Assembly: GCA_013054445.1 (NCBI GenBank)
Contig: JAAMPI010000968.1
Location: forward strand, 1 to 21,985
DNA from: Cudoniella acicularis
Taxonomy: Eukaryota; Ascomycota; Leotiomycetes; Helotiales; Helotiaceae
Reading direction: 5' to 3'
Length of the DNA: 21,985 nt
Part shown: in pieces, positions 1-9,292 of the stretch
Numbering within the stretch: position 1 is the first letter of the stretch
How the letters are laid out: each line of letters starts with the position of its first letter
The notes under the pieces: generated by a model
What the model saw: the letters and a program-made list of their open reading frames with translations, nothing else
Database searches by the model: none
What the model was told of the DNA's origin: nothing
Program-made: the position numbers and the translations under genes

Positions 1-497
1 TGGAAAATAACATTATTTCCAACTTTTACAGCGCTGGTTCCTGAGAGCTGGATGTCTCCCGCGTGGTCCAGGTAAGGTATTGCCTTATCTGTGGGAACTC
101 GAGTTCCAATACCGATTTTGTATGCTCGATCTGAGGTCAAGTGACCAACTTCTGGTTTTGATGAGGTAGAATGGAGGCCGCTGTTGTCTGCGCAGAGGTA
201 GTTAAAGATATAGCATTCCACTTCCATTCCGCTTCCATATTTCCGTTCAAGAAGTTCTTTGGGTGATAACCACTCATACCGCCACCACCTCTTGCACAGC
301 GCCTGTATTGCAAGTCGGCAGAAGGCACAAGAGCTGCTTTTTTCGTGCATTTCCTTTAAAGAACCAAGTCGAACAGCATCCTTACTCCCACTGACGAAAT
401 ATCCGTCATTGCGGCAAACGTTGACTTCACCTCGGAAGTACTTTTTGAAATCGATATTCTGACACACAGAACAGAGACTTTGGGCAACGCTGGTCAT
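1..497 (-). CDS. HET-type (heterokaryon incompatibility) protein, N-terminal part, runs off the left edge
   Basis: An uninterrupted minus-strand frame runs from an ATG at 497 to base 1 (165 codons, no intron). An in-frame TAA lies upstream at about 607-609, so this is the first in-frame ATG. The product starts MTSVAQSLCSVCQNIDF, has a CxxC pair near residues 9-12, and continues with LGSLKEMHEKSSSCAFCRLA at about 46-65. This Cys-x2-Cys, 'LGSL', 'CxFCRL' arrangement is the usual N-terminal leader of fungal HET proteins; the HET core itself (YxxLSHxWG, LWIDxxCIxQ) would lie beyond the window. HET proteins trigger cell death after fusion of incompatible hyphae; the role here is inferred from family resemblance only. 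No stop or RIP-like damage is seen in the visible part. Completeness cannot be judged. Confidence 0.72.
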   Translation of the reverse strand, partial: MTSVAQSLCSVCQNIDFKKYFRGEVNVCRNDGYFVSGSKDAVRLGSLKEMHEKSSSCAFCRLAIQALCKRWWRYEWLSPKELLERKYGSGMEVECYIFNYLCADNSGLHSTSSKPEVGHLTSDRAYKIGIGTRVPTDKAIPYLDHAGDIQLSGTSAVKVGNNVIF

Positions 498-1843
498 GTT
501 GGAGTTGGGAATAGAATATACGGTTTCAAAATGTGCAGGCTCTAGGTTATTATATAGCACGTAGAAACTCGCATTTGTGGGGTACTTGGATGGTGATACT
601 CCTGATTAACACAAGAGATCTACAAGGGGTGTACAGGCGTAGACACAAATGGTAGAAAGATCAAATTATTCGATGCTAGGCGGAGGCAGTTGGGAAAGAT
701 GCGTTGCCTAAGAATACGTTTAGGCAGCAACCATTGTCACGGGAGTCATTTGGCGCAGCTGGTGGGCAATAACAAGAGAGCAAGGATTACCCTGCCAATT
801 CCTGATGTGAGTCCACCCACACAAACACTAAATTCTCTTGTTTCCGCGTGGCTTGTACATCGCCTTAGAAGCAATTATACAGTAACAGACACTGATAGGA
901 AATTGAGCAATATCAAGATGAATGCAGATAGTAGTGTGGCTCGGCAACAAATGTTTATCTGCAGTCAGGTTACCTCTAAGATTAATGTGTAATTATTTAA
1001 CTACGACATTGGCTCGAACTATTTAAATGGCACCTGAGAAGCGGATAGACTCAAGGACTGCTCAGGATACTCGGGATGTTCAGGAAGCTCTGGTGAGCTG
1101 GGTAAGGAAAGGGTAAGCCGAGGGCGATTAACGCCTAAGAAGAGCGGCAAGCTGACTAACCAAATGCGAGTCACGAGAGAGAGAGTTGATTCGTAATACC
1201 AAATCATTCTCGACCAGGAGCTACCCTTTCTCCGAAAGCCGTGCAAGGAAGTCTACCCCCCCTCGGGTGTTGATCGGCAGAAAACATTCTTAAGGCTCAA
1301 AACTACGCATAGTAGGACTGCATATACTCTAACTTTCCCATGGTATATATACACACCTCGCGAGAAGCTCTTCCTCCTCTGATAGGCTCGGAAAGCCTGC
1401 TCCGTTGGTTCGAGGCAGCTTTTAAGTGAGCGATAAAGAGAGATGATATCTCTTCTTATACCGTTGACGTCAATGCTATCGATTCCCAATGGATGGAAAA
1501 CTCCTGGTTGTCGCGGAAACCACCCAATCTGCCATGAAGAAGCAAGCCTTCAAAAGTGTGGTCTCGAACTCTAATGGCCAAATCCAGGACTCTTATGCCG
1601 GAACCCCAGGCTTTGTACGTATGCGTCTTCGGATCATGGGCGTACGCCGAGCAGAAACGAAGTTGAAAACTCTTTCCTTTATCCCACCAGGCATAGCTAC
1701 CAGCTTTGCTTGAGAAAGCTCAAGAGAGTAGCCTCTTATATTTTTTTTTGGCGCTTCTTCCAATGCCAGGTTGATACCCTTCTGATTCTCGCCTGCGCCA
1801 TAAAGGATGACATCACAGGGCATTTTTGATATGATACACACAG
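498..1843. other. No convincing gene
   Basis: About 1.3 kb upstream of the left HET gene and downstream of the 1844-2779 frame. Short open frames exist on both strands, but none has a recognisable domain, intron structure or start context. The minus strand between 1841 and 1253 has several overlapping short frames, for example one containing VILYGAGENQKGINLALEEA at about 1805-1745. These could be the eroded continuation of the neighbouring minus-strand frame, but stops occur in every frame. The first few hundred bases next to 497 should hold the promoter of the left-edge HET gene. No clear TATA box was identified. Confidence 0.5.
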
Positions 1844-2779
1844 TTAAAATCTCGCTTTGCGTTCCGGCATCAGGCCTGTTAGGAGCACTGCCTTGTATGG
1901 AGCAGAGCCTAGATCATTGTCATGGTTTTTAGATTTGAGGGCGCAGGAAGGGTGGAGGAGCCAGCTAATTTCGTCGACAGTAGCACTGTCCCAGTTTTTG
2001 AGCCTCACCCTGCGGAGCAGTGTAGGATGCACGAATGATGAATCCTCTCGACCAACAGCTAGTATGCCAAGGGTTGACACTATGACTCGTGGAGAAGGTC
2101 GGCTTCCGGGGAACAAAGAGGTAAAGTCCTCCAGCGTCAAATCACCAGTAGGGTGCAAATCGTCTTGTCCAGAGAACCTTCCTTGCTCTATTAATGCTAG
2201 CATTGTTTCGCCGAATTTGCGAGTAACGGTAAAACGCCGAGACTTCGTAAACTCGTGAAGTATATCGGTGTAGTTTCTTCTCTCCAGAGCGTAGTGGTGC
2301 ATTCGATCGCGCTGTTGATCGCTGAAGGCGTGCTCGAAGATAAGCTTTTGAGGCAGACTCCACGGTCCATTGGAGGCATACCAGTTGCTCGAAAATTTCC
2401 AGTCTGCTTGAGCAATGAAAGTTGAACTCTGGCGAGCTAAGACACTGTCGAAGACGAGTGACATTGACTGTCGAGCAGATTCTGGACAGAGGTGTAGGGA
2501 AATCTTGCGCCCAGGCCGAAAGAAGACTGGAACAAAGCTCATTATTTCCAGCGAGGACGGCTTTGATGGGCTACTAGCGAGATCGTGCAAGAAATGCCTG
2601 CTCTCAGGTGGTAGAAGCGCTAAGCATCTAAGCAGCGGATGGACAATTTCCCGGTCAAAGCCATCCGAGCGCAGTAGAATACTTGCATGAGCAAGTCCAG
2701 TACTCGTTGCAAAGCATTGTGGCCGTGATATCAACTCAGTGACTTCAAAAGATTTCCTGGCTGGCCAAATATCACCTGG
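1844..2779 (-). CDS. Unrecognised protein-coding frame, 5' end unresolved
   Basis: A minus-strand frame stays open for about 310 codons, from just after a TGA at 2782-2780 to a TAA at 1846-1844. Composition looks protein-like (PLLRCLALLPPESRHFLHDL near the start, RPSPRVIVSTLGILAVG near the end), with no obvious signal peptide, membrane segment or motif that I can assign. The upstream part has no ATG: the first in-frame ATG is at 2542, but similar-looking sequence continues before it. Either an upstream exon is missing or the gene is 5'-truncated. The 5' end lies about 90 bp from the start of the UTP23 relic on the opposite strand, so both may abut the same rearrangement point. It could be a gene fragment. 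Function unknown. Confidence 0.4.
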   Translation of the reverse strand, partial: PGDIWPARKSFEVTELISRPQCFATSTGLAHASILLRSDGFDREIVHPLLRCLALLPPESRHFLHDLASSPSKPSSLEIMSFVPVFFRPGRKISLHLCPESARQSMSLVFDSVLARQSSTFIAQADWKFSSNWYASNGPWSLPQKLIFEHAFSDQQRDRMHHYALERRNYTDILHEFTKSRRFTVTRKFGETMLALIEQGRFSGQDDLHPTGDLTLEDFTSLFPGSRPSPRVIVSTLGILAVGREDSSFVHPTLLRRVRLKNWDSATVDEISWLLHPSCALKSKNHDNDLGSAPYKAVLLTGLMPERKARF

Positions 2780-2870
2780 TCAAACGTCGCCTGGCCAGTT
2801 GAGATCATTGCGGTTGATGGTGGTGCCCAACCAGGTGCCTACCCGGAACGGTGGCCAGGCAAAGGACATA

Positions 2871-3494
2871 GCCGCTCTCAACCGCACTGTCCAAGGGGTG
2901 GGTATGATCTATTTCTATAACCCATTAATTATCTCATGCTAACAGATTCCTTGCGTAGTCAAGCCTACGATTACCCAATGTTGTATGCGGCAACTATATA
3001 CCACCAACGACCAAAGCGTCATCGATAGTGCCAAACTATTCGAGCGGAAGAGATGCGGACACCATGATTTGGAGCGGCCGTTATCCACGCTAGAGTGCTT
3101 GAAGAGCTGTGTGGATCCAAAGGGAGCGGGAGTGAATTCACATCGGTACATCAATGCGGCGCAGGAGCCAGAGACCAGGGGCAAGATGAGGAGCATCCCA
3201 GGGGTGCCATTGATCTATATCACGTGAAGCATTGTACTACTAAAGCCAATGTCTGGAGTATATACAGATACAAGGGAGAGGGCGGAGACGGGGAAGTTTA
3301 GGGAGGGAATCAGGGGGACACGTAAGAGGAAGCGTGACGAACAGGAAGATACTCTTGTCGGTGAGGAAGTGTCTGGTCGAGCTCGACAGGACCAAGAGGG
3401 GCCTCAAGTTCAGAAAAAAAGAAAACGGGCCAAGGGGCCGCAGGGGCCGAACCCACTTAGTGTTAAGAAGCCAAAGAAAAGGGAGAGTCAATAA
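2871..3494 (+). pseudogene. UTP23-like rRNA-processing protein, 5'-truncated and with an internal stop
   Basis: UTP23 is a PIN-like small-subunit processome protein that acts in 18S rRNA maturation in the nucleolus. The recognisable part begins at AALNRTVQG (2871), is interrupted by a canonical intron at 2902-2958 (GTATGA, CTAAC, TAG), and resumes VKPTITQCCMRQLY. It then shows SAKLFERKRCGHH, PLSTLECL, the PIN-end motif PGVPLIYI (about 3200-3223) and the C-terminal family signature KGPQGPNPLSVKK. The Cys-Cys-His-Cys positions of the UTP23 zinc finger (TQC, RRCGHH, LECL) are kept. The N-terminal segment usual in the family, including REPYQVLVD, is absent. A TGA at 3225-3227 falls where a CGA arginine is expected, and the same frame continues to the TAA-type stop at about 3494. 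The family's usual 'ATQD' reads AAQE. UTP23 is essential in yeast, so a full copy presumably lies elsewhere. Confidence 0.8.
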
Positions 3495-3507
3495 CTCGCA
3501 TAAGATA

Positions 3508-4395
3508 CTATGGAAGGGCATCTGTGAGTTTGAGGCCATTCTCTCCGACGACCAAAAAGTCACCTTTCACATCAAGAGATCCCAAGCTCGAGAATCCCCT
3601 CCCGATTCAAACGATGTGATGTGTCTCACAGCCGAGATTGACCGATCTGCAAACCGCAAGGCCAGACGGTGTGTTGGTCCACGCTTGACAAATATGTTAC
3701 AGTCAGTTCAATAATTTGCTTCTTTAGGCGGTATCTGGTCGCTAGTACGGATGGTATTGCTTGTAGGAAACCCTATTCTGGCTTCGTCATGGCATGTCGT
3801 TAATAACTCACTCCTAACAGATGGTATCTCAATCTGTGTCTTACCTGGAAAAGCTGTCACTTCTATTTATGAATATTGGGCGGTCTGCGCCGTGCTACCT
3901 TCGCTATGTCCGCGATCGAAGAATCCTCAGGCGTATCTTTGCGAATAATTCATTTTTATAATTCGTCTATGTCATCAAACCAAGAACTTTGCAAAGAAGT
4001 CGACTCTTGCCCAAGTATCATATACTATTGCTAATTCAGACCTTATAGATTTTCACTCGGAGCTCGAGTCGTAGGTAGGCTATATTAAGGATAAAGTCTG
4101 ACTGCTAACTAGCTAAACGATTTAAGAGGAAGTATAAGATAGCACGATGTTTAGGGCCCCTATAATAAAGTTTTCTGATTCTAAATCACATCATAGGAAG
4201 GCTATGTTAGCTTAATGACTATTCTACTAGACTACTTAGAAACAGGCGCGTAAAAAGGGCCGTATAACAAGGTCTATTACTCGTGTTTCTAAGTATTAGA
4301 ACTAGAAGTAGTAGGGTCTCTATCAATAAATATTATAGTAGTTATCTAGCTACCTCTTATAACGATTAATATAGCTATAATAGTATCGATATTAG
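3508..4395 (+). pseudogene. STAND/NACHT (NLR-like) gene, N-terminal fragment destroyed by RIP-like mutation
   Basis: Read through stops, the plus strand gives the typical N-terminal region of fungal NACHT-type STAND proteins. The order is CLTAEIDRSANRKARR and RLTNMLQSVQ, then IWSLVRMVLL, an intron-like gap at 3763-3820 (GTAGGA to CTAACAG), then YLEKLSLLFMNIGRSAP, PRSKNPQAYLCE and FIFIIRLCHQTKNFAKKS. It ends in a stretch matching the segment just before the NACHT P-loop (MFRAPIIKFSDS, KQARKKG). About 19 stops occur between roughly 4110 and 4395. Almost all are TAA/TAG at places where CAA/CAG (Gln) fits, and TAG/TGA near 4069-4101 fit former tryptophans. One reading-frame change lies near 3900. 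AT-richness ends sharply at about 4395, before the P-loop would appear, so the ATPase and repeat domains are missing. It starts 14 bases after the UTP23 stop. Confidence 0.75.
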
Positions 4396-4669
4396 GGATG
4401 CGCCATACAACATCATGAAGCGTAGCCTGCTTTTGGGGGCCACTTGAATGGTTGGGGGTTGAGGGTCTTGCTTACTCATGCTGCTGTGGTTGGGTGGCAG
4501 CTAGCAAGCCCGAGCTGAAGATCGGCCGTGACAAGGGTTGGCGGCTAGATGGGCGTGGAGATGCTGGCATTTACAAACACTCAACCTCACCTCTACCCTT
4601 TGCAACTTGGAAATACTCAGCCTCCTCTCACGAAACCTGCATACCCAAAGCAAGCCCAGTCTGTTGGCG

Positions 4670-7037
4670 ATGGCTAGTGCGGGACCTCAAGCGGGCGGCA
4701 CAGACGACAAGTTCGAGCGGCTGCAGGCAGAAGACACTGTTGTATCGCTAAACCAACTCTGCACAGCATGCGTGCGCTTCACGGAAACCAGCAAGCTCCT
4801 CCAGAAGTTCTCTCGCCGGGAGAAGATCAAACATCTTGAGGAGGAAGTCCTGGGGCTCTGCTCGGCTGAACGACTAAAGGCTGGGTACCTCGATGGCTGC
4901 CACCTGTGCACTCTGTTCTGGCGAAGGGCTGACGGCCAACACCTCCTCCGCAATGACCCAAAAGCAGACAGCCGCCAACTCGAGGTATCATTGACGGCAA
5001 CAGCCAGAGATGCTAGTGGAGAGGGCGATACCATGAATCGGCTGCCATTCATGTAGAGTGTCCTCTCGCTTCACAATCTCTGTCGAGCACTAACCTTGTT
5101 CAAGTGCTGCCACAGGAAGTCTCAGTATCAGGCTCATCAACCCAGACAAGACGAGACCTCGGTCAGATCCACGGTCGATTGAAGCCTACCTTGAGACAAG
5201 TACGTTCCACTGTCTGTCAAGTCCAAGGGATTCATCGCTCTGACTGACTCTTCAGATCCATCTCTCAACCAGAATATCCTGGGCAAGCTAGAGGAACCGA
5301 TCTCCTCGAAATCTGATGTTAAACTCTCTCAGATAGTGGACTGGTACTATCAATGTACAGAAAGACACATGAAATGTACCGGTTTCTCGAGCATGGTGGC
5401 GCCATCTCAGCAGCTGCCTTCGAGGCTGCTCGACCTTGGAGACAACAAGCTTCGACTCGAGTGCGACGTCCAGAGTATTCTCGACCTTCGCTATGCGACC
5501 CTCAGTCATGTATGGGGAAATGATCCGGCATCATATCTACAGCTGAAGGAAGCGACTTTAGAAGCTTTCAAGACCGAGGTGCCGTTCGATGCCATACCCA
5601 TCAAGTACAAAGATTCCATTCGGATCACAAGGGCTCTGGGGATCAGGTACCTTTGGATTGACTCGTTGTGTATCATCCAAGACTCCCCGAAAGACTGGAC
5701 GACCGAGGCGCTCAAAATGGCAGCTGTATATGGTTGCTCGGCGTGCAATATCTCGTACACGCACGCGCCATCAGAGGAGCCAGCGAAGAGATACCTGCGA
5801 GATCCTAGGGTCAATATCCCATGTAAGTTGACTGCTGCAAGTGCTCGCCCAAGCCGGCTCTCTGCCTTCGGGGTCAATCACCTATGGAGCAAACCCTTGC
5901 CGCCAGCTGCTGTTGTGGTGCAGCCCGTCGCCGGCGCAATCCATGGCAGCTGGTCGACAGAGGCATACAGAAGAGTGTGCTCTCTGCTGTCTCGGGCTTG
6001 GGTCTTTCAGGAGCGGCTGCTGTGTCCTCGCACCATCTACTACGGTCACGATCGGCTCCTCTGGGAATGCTGCGAGACGTTCAACGACGAGTTCAGTGGG
6101 CCTATGCCGTACGTGCCTCGCTCAAAGGCACAGATTTACTCGGCGTTCTCTGGAGTGGCGCAGGATCAGACCCTCGCCAGTCTGCTCGGGCACTTCGACG
6201 GCCAGTGGAAGTCAATAGTCAATGACTACCGCAGCTGCAAGCTTACGTTCGAGAAGGACAGAGCCATTGCATTTGCAGGCATCGCAAGTGCAATCCAGTC
6301 GCAGACAGGTATGACATATCTAGCTGGGATCTGGAAGGAGACTGTTTATTTGGATCTGCTCTGGTGCGTTATGCCGAGGGGCCCAAAGAGTACCCTGAGG
6401 TTGCCAGGCCCAGGAACCCAAGAACATCCCAAGGCTCCGTCCTGGTCGTGGTTCTCTGTGCTGTCAGCTCAGTCCTGACTATGACGTTGTGGACTACGGC
6501 CTGTCTACGATAGCAGCGCTTCGCTCAAAAGAGACAGTGTACCACGCGAGTGTACTATCCTTTGAACACCCCAAATTACCTGCTGAGCTCGATGCGCTCT
6601 TCTACGATTTCGACGGCCTCAGGATCAGGCTTAGCACGTATAAGATCCCAGCTGGGCTAAGATGGGAGAACGACGTCGTCCAGTTGATGCCACATGGGCA
6701 ACCAATGCTACCCAACAAGCTGGATTTCTTTCCAGACTACGATCCGAGAACGGCAATGAAGTGCACTCTGGATGACCTGTCTCTGAACGTTAACAAGGAG
6801 CTGCCAAAGAACGCAAGTATAATTCTCCTCGTGTTCCAAGTGTACCACGAGGGCATAAAGGGGTATCGGTTTTCTGGCCTGGTAGTGGTGCCCGAGGAAA
6901 GCCTTTCCGGCCGTGATGGCAGCTGGAAGCGCATAGGGGTATATACGTTTGATGTGCAGGGTCCTGCCGCTTCGATAGAAGTAGTACTGCCTTTCGATTT
7001 CGAATCGCGGGAACCCGATGAGGTGTGGTTGAAGTAG
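4670..7037 (+). CDS. HET-domain protein gene, two introns, apparent frameshift near the 3' end
   Basis: The start ATG at 4670 has purines at -3 and +4. Proposed exons are 4670-5052, 5105-5199 and 5256 onward. Intron 2 (5200-5255) is canonical: GTACGT, CTGAC, CAG. Intron 1 (5053-5104) has GTAGAG and a CTAAC branch but an AAG acceptor, so it is less certain. The product opens with a Cys leader (LCTACVRF, GCHLCTLFW). The HET core follows: YATLSHVWG (about 5492), IRYLWIDSLCIIQDS (about 5644), SRAWVFQERLL (about 5991) and LLWEC. The family-typical PSWSW ends the frame at about 6454. It then hits TGA at 6476-6478, while the next frame (+1) continues without stop from about 6471 to 7037 (DYDVVDYG onward). 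No intron of credible length joins them, so a one-base insertion or a sequencing error is likely. If the frameshift is real, the last 180 or so residues are lost. Likely role: allorecognition or cell-death trigger. Confidence 0.82.
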
Positions 7038-8486
7038 AAGCTTTGATCTCTAGACTGCAGTCCAAGAAGGCAAGCCAACATAGTTGAATTGATATGTGAG
7101 AAGTTCAGTCACCTTTGCAATTCCGTAACTCGCCTTCATTCTTGAACTCTAGCGAATCGAACGGGTCTGCACTCTTTGCGACAATCTAATTGGTTGCCGA
7201 CTCTCTTCATGCACTATCGTGTCTAGTGATTGGACGAATACGCGTTGTTTTCAATGCCTACCAGTCGCAACCGCAGCCCAGAGCCTTATCATCACCACCT
7301 CGGAGCCGATGGCCTGACTGCTATAGCCCACGCGAACAGCAAGTCTTACCTCTTAAGGTTCACTCTTTTGAGCTATTATAATACAGAGCTTGCAACGATA
7401 CAGTCAACCTAGCCGTAACCGTTTCGTAACCTTATCGATAGTGATTCGCCCGGTAATAGCTGTGGGATCGTATCGATCTTTACTGTGACAGTTCTACCTA
7501 ATTAAGCTGCAGCGTTAACGTCATGTGCGACAGCACTAGTGTTTTAGGCAAAGGGATATATGACCAGCATCACCTGCACTTGTACCAGGCTTCCTTTCTC
7601 CTCTTCTGTTATTCTAAAAATAGAATGTCGATTTGATATATGAACTGTCTAAAGCACTGCTGTCACATTTACAAACGGTAATTCAACGCAAATAATACAG
7701 GTTTGAAAATACCGCCTTTAAAATATTATCGATTCGCTATACATAGTTTAAGTCATCCGAATCGCAAAGCCTAGCTCATTATAGTTGGGTGAGAATTGCG
7801 ACTCAGTACTCCTAGTATTAGCTATAATTAGAAGCCGTTATCAAAAGCCTTAGTGACTTCCTAGGAAGTCGCCAAGACGTAATAGTCATGGTAGCGCCAA
7901 CTGATAGAAACCGAAATCCAACCTATTCGACACTTATGCAAAAATAATTGCGTCCTTCCCTTATTTCTTCCTACTGGTGACTCGATAAATGTGTTAGTAA
8001 AGCAAGACATTGTCGTCGTCGCCGTCAAAACACTCGACACTATTACCCGCGTTTCTGTTCCTTGCCTAGGCGAGACTTTATAGAATGGATCCTTCCGACC
8101 CCCCCTCCCACCAAAAGGCTATAGCTGATATTATGAGTCAACACCATTGGCAAGCCTGGGTGGAAAGGCTGGGTAGGCTTCAAAACTCGCGGCCCCGCGA
8201 GAGTTTGAGGTGGTATTGTGCGAGTCAGTATTATACGAGGCTTTAAACCAATATCTGTAGACATGCTATACAAGCACTCGCAGAAGACCTCATGTTCTCT
8301 TTCTTCTTTTTTTTTCTTCCCAATAATATAATATATACTGCTTGTAGTCAGGGACTTGCGTGTACACTTGCCCCTTAGACCACCGCAATCCGTACAAGAT
8401 CCCCCCTTCAAAATGAAACATGTCCCATCCTTTGCAGGTGCCACACTGTGTTGTATTAGGGCACTGGCAAGGCATAATAATAGCAG
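7038..8486. other. Intergenic, no gene recognised
   Basis: About 1.4 kb downstream of the HET gene. Parts (about 7380-7960) are AT-rich with many TATA/CTAT words, suggesting old RIP-mutated repeat DNA, but no protein motif was recovered on either strand. A 7-bp perfect stem CTCGCGG/CCGCGAG with a CC loop sits at 8186-8201. Homopolymer-rich pyrimidine sequence lies at about 8295-8320. Short frames at 8043-8475 on the minus strand are low-complexity (Lys/Glu run) and have no support. Confidence 0.5.
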
Positions 8487-8627
8487 TGAAATACTTCTCC
8501 CCGCCTCTCCTGTTGCTACCCCTTAGGAGAGGAGAAGGAGAGAGAACTATAATAACTTATAGGCGAGGAACGGCGAGGCGCACTCACTAGTAGGAGGGGG
8601 TAGGAGTAGGCGAGAAGAAATATTTCA
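8487..8627. repeat. Imperfect inverted repeat (fold-back, MITE-like)
   Basis: The left arm starts TGAAATACTTCTCCCCGCC (8487) and the right arm ends GGCGAGAAGAAATATTTCA (8627). The reverse complement of the right arm matches the left with a few mismatches and small gaps over about 30-35 bases, including the shared GGGGTAG on the inner side. The 70 or so bases between are purine-rich. No clear target-site duplication was found, so a transposon origin is a guess. It might also be a structured 5' leader of a minus-strand transcript (see the TATA-like site at 8728). Confidence 0.35.
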
Positions 8628-8727
8628 TTATAAGAGATTTTATTGCGACTGAGGATATGTGTGAAGTGAGTTGCTAAAGGAGTGTGTATTGTCTAGTTTA
8701 CAGAACAGCTTGTGGTGGGAGCTGTGT

Positions 8728-8740
8728 CCCTTATTTATAG
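8728..8740 (-). promoter_or_regulatory. TATA-like promoter element, minus strand
   Basis: On the minus strand the sequence CCTATAAATAAGG is followed over the next 80 or so bases by CT/CA-rich sequence (for example CAACTCACTTCACACATATCC). This is a common layout around fungal transcription starts. The first downstream ATG on that strand is at 8628, at the edge of the inverted repeat, opening a frame of only 13 codons (MKYFFSPTPTPSY). A following GTGAGT could be a donor. No gene could be built with confidence. The block could also be a decayed LTR, because LTRs carry the same TATA-plus-leader layout. Confidence 0.25.
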
Positions 8741-9292
8741 GCCTCCGAAGCCCACATGCTACCGAGGTGCCTACTCATTTTCCTTCACCTAAACTACAGT
8801 AATAGCCTATGCCTCGGCCCATGTGATCGATGGTACCGTAGGTTCTAGAAGTATGATTAGAAATGTCCATCATCGCCACTTTCTAGAATCCTCGTGTTGC
8901 GATTCGGGTCGCAGACCCGTTTCAGGGTACGCTTTGGCCTTGTGCCGTACCCGTAGTTATAGGCTCTGGGAGCCTCTATCTGTATAGTAGTTATCCATCT
9001 TTGGGGGAGAATACACTCATTATGACTTTGGGGACCTTGAAATTCCAATACCTCGGCGACCCCTGAGCACGTGACCTGGAATCGCTTCCTCAACAGATTT
9101 GATTCATTTACCGGCGAGCTGTCCGCACAATTGTCAGGCAGAAAGAATTGAGATTCTCATTAAGAAAATATAGTTTACCTTGAATTTTATTGTACAAGTT
9201 GAACTGGAACCTTCTTGCTTGTCTTGTAACAAACGCTGGGTACAAGTCTGTGACTGGCGACATCCTATTCAACAAACCACAAACTCGCCATC

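Noticed and set aside
690..992. 100-codon plus-strand open frame
   Set aside because: No motif, no supporting context, and it lies in the promoter side of the left HET gene. Length is compatible with chance.
1489..1713. 74-codon plus-strand open frame
   Set aside because: It overlaps minus-strand open frames, has no recognisable domain and no intron evidence.
2760..2810. Imperfect repeats CCTGGTCAAACGTCGCCTGGCCAG near the 5' end of the UTP23 relic (partly written)
   Set aside because: Only two diverged units. Too weak to call a repeat or regulatory site.
6458..6513. Intron GTGCTG...TAG to explain the frame change in the central HET gene
   Set aside because: Splicing at these sites does not restore the downstream frame, and other donor/acceptor pairs that do are under 30 bases.
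8186..8201. Short CTCGCGG-CC-CCGCGAG hairpin
   Set aside because: Seven-base stem without a neighbouring gene end or U-tract. It could easily be chance.
8043..8475. Two overlapping minus-strand frames with a CxC/CxxC start and a Lys/Glu run
   Set aside because: The Cys motif (CQCPNTTQCGTC) briefly suggested a metallothionein, but the rest is low complexity and no gene model fits.
8650..9120. Possible LTR around the TATA-like element
   Set aside because: No TG...CA ends with a target duplication could be found, so it is listed only as a candidate promoter.
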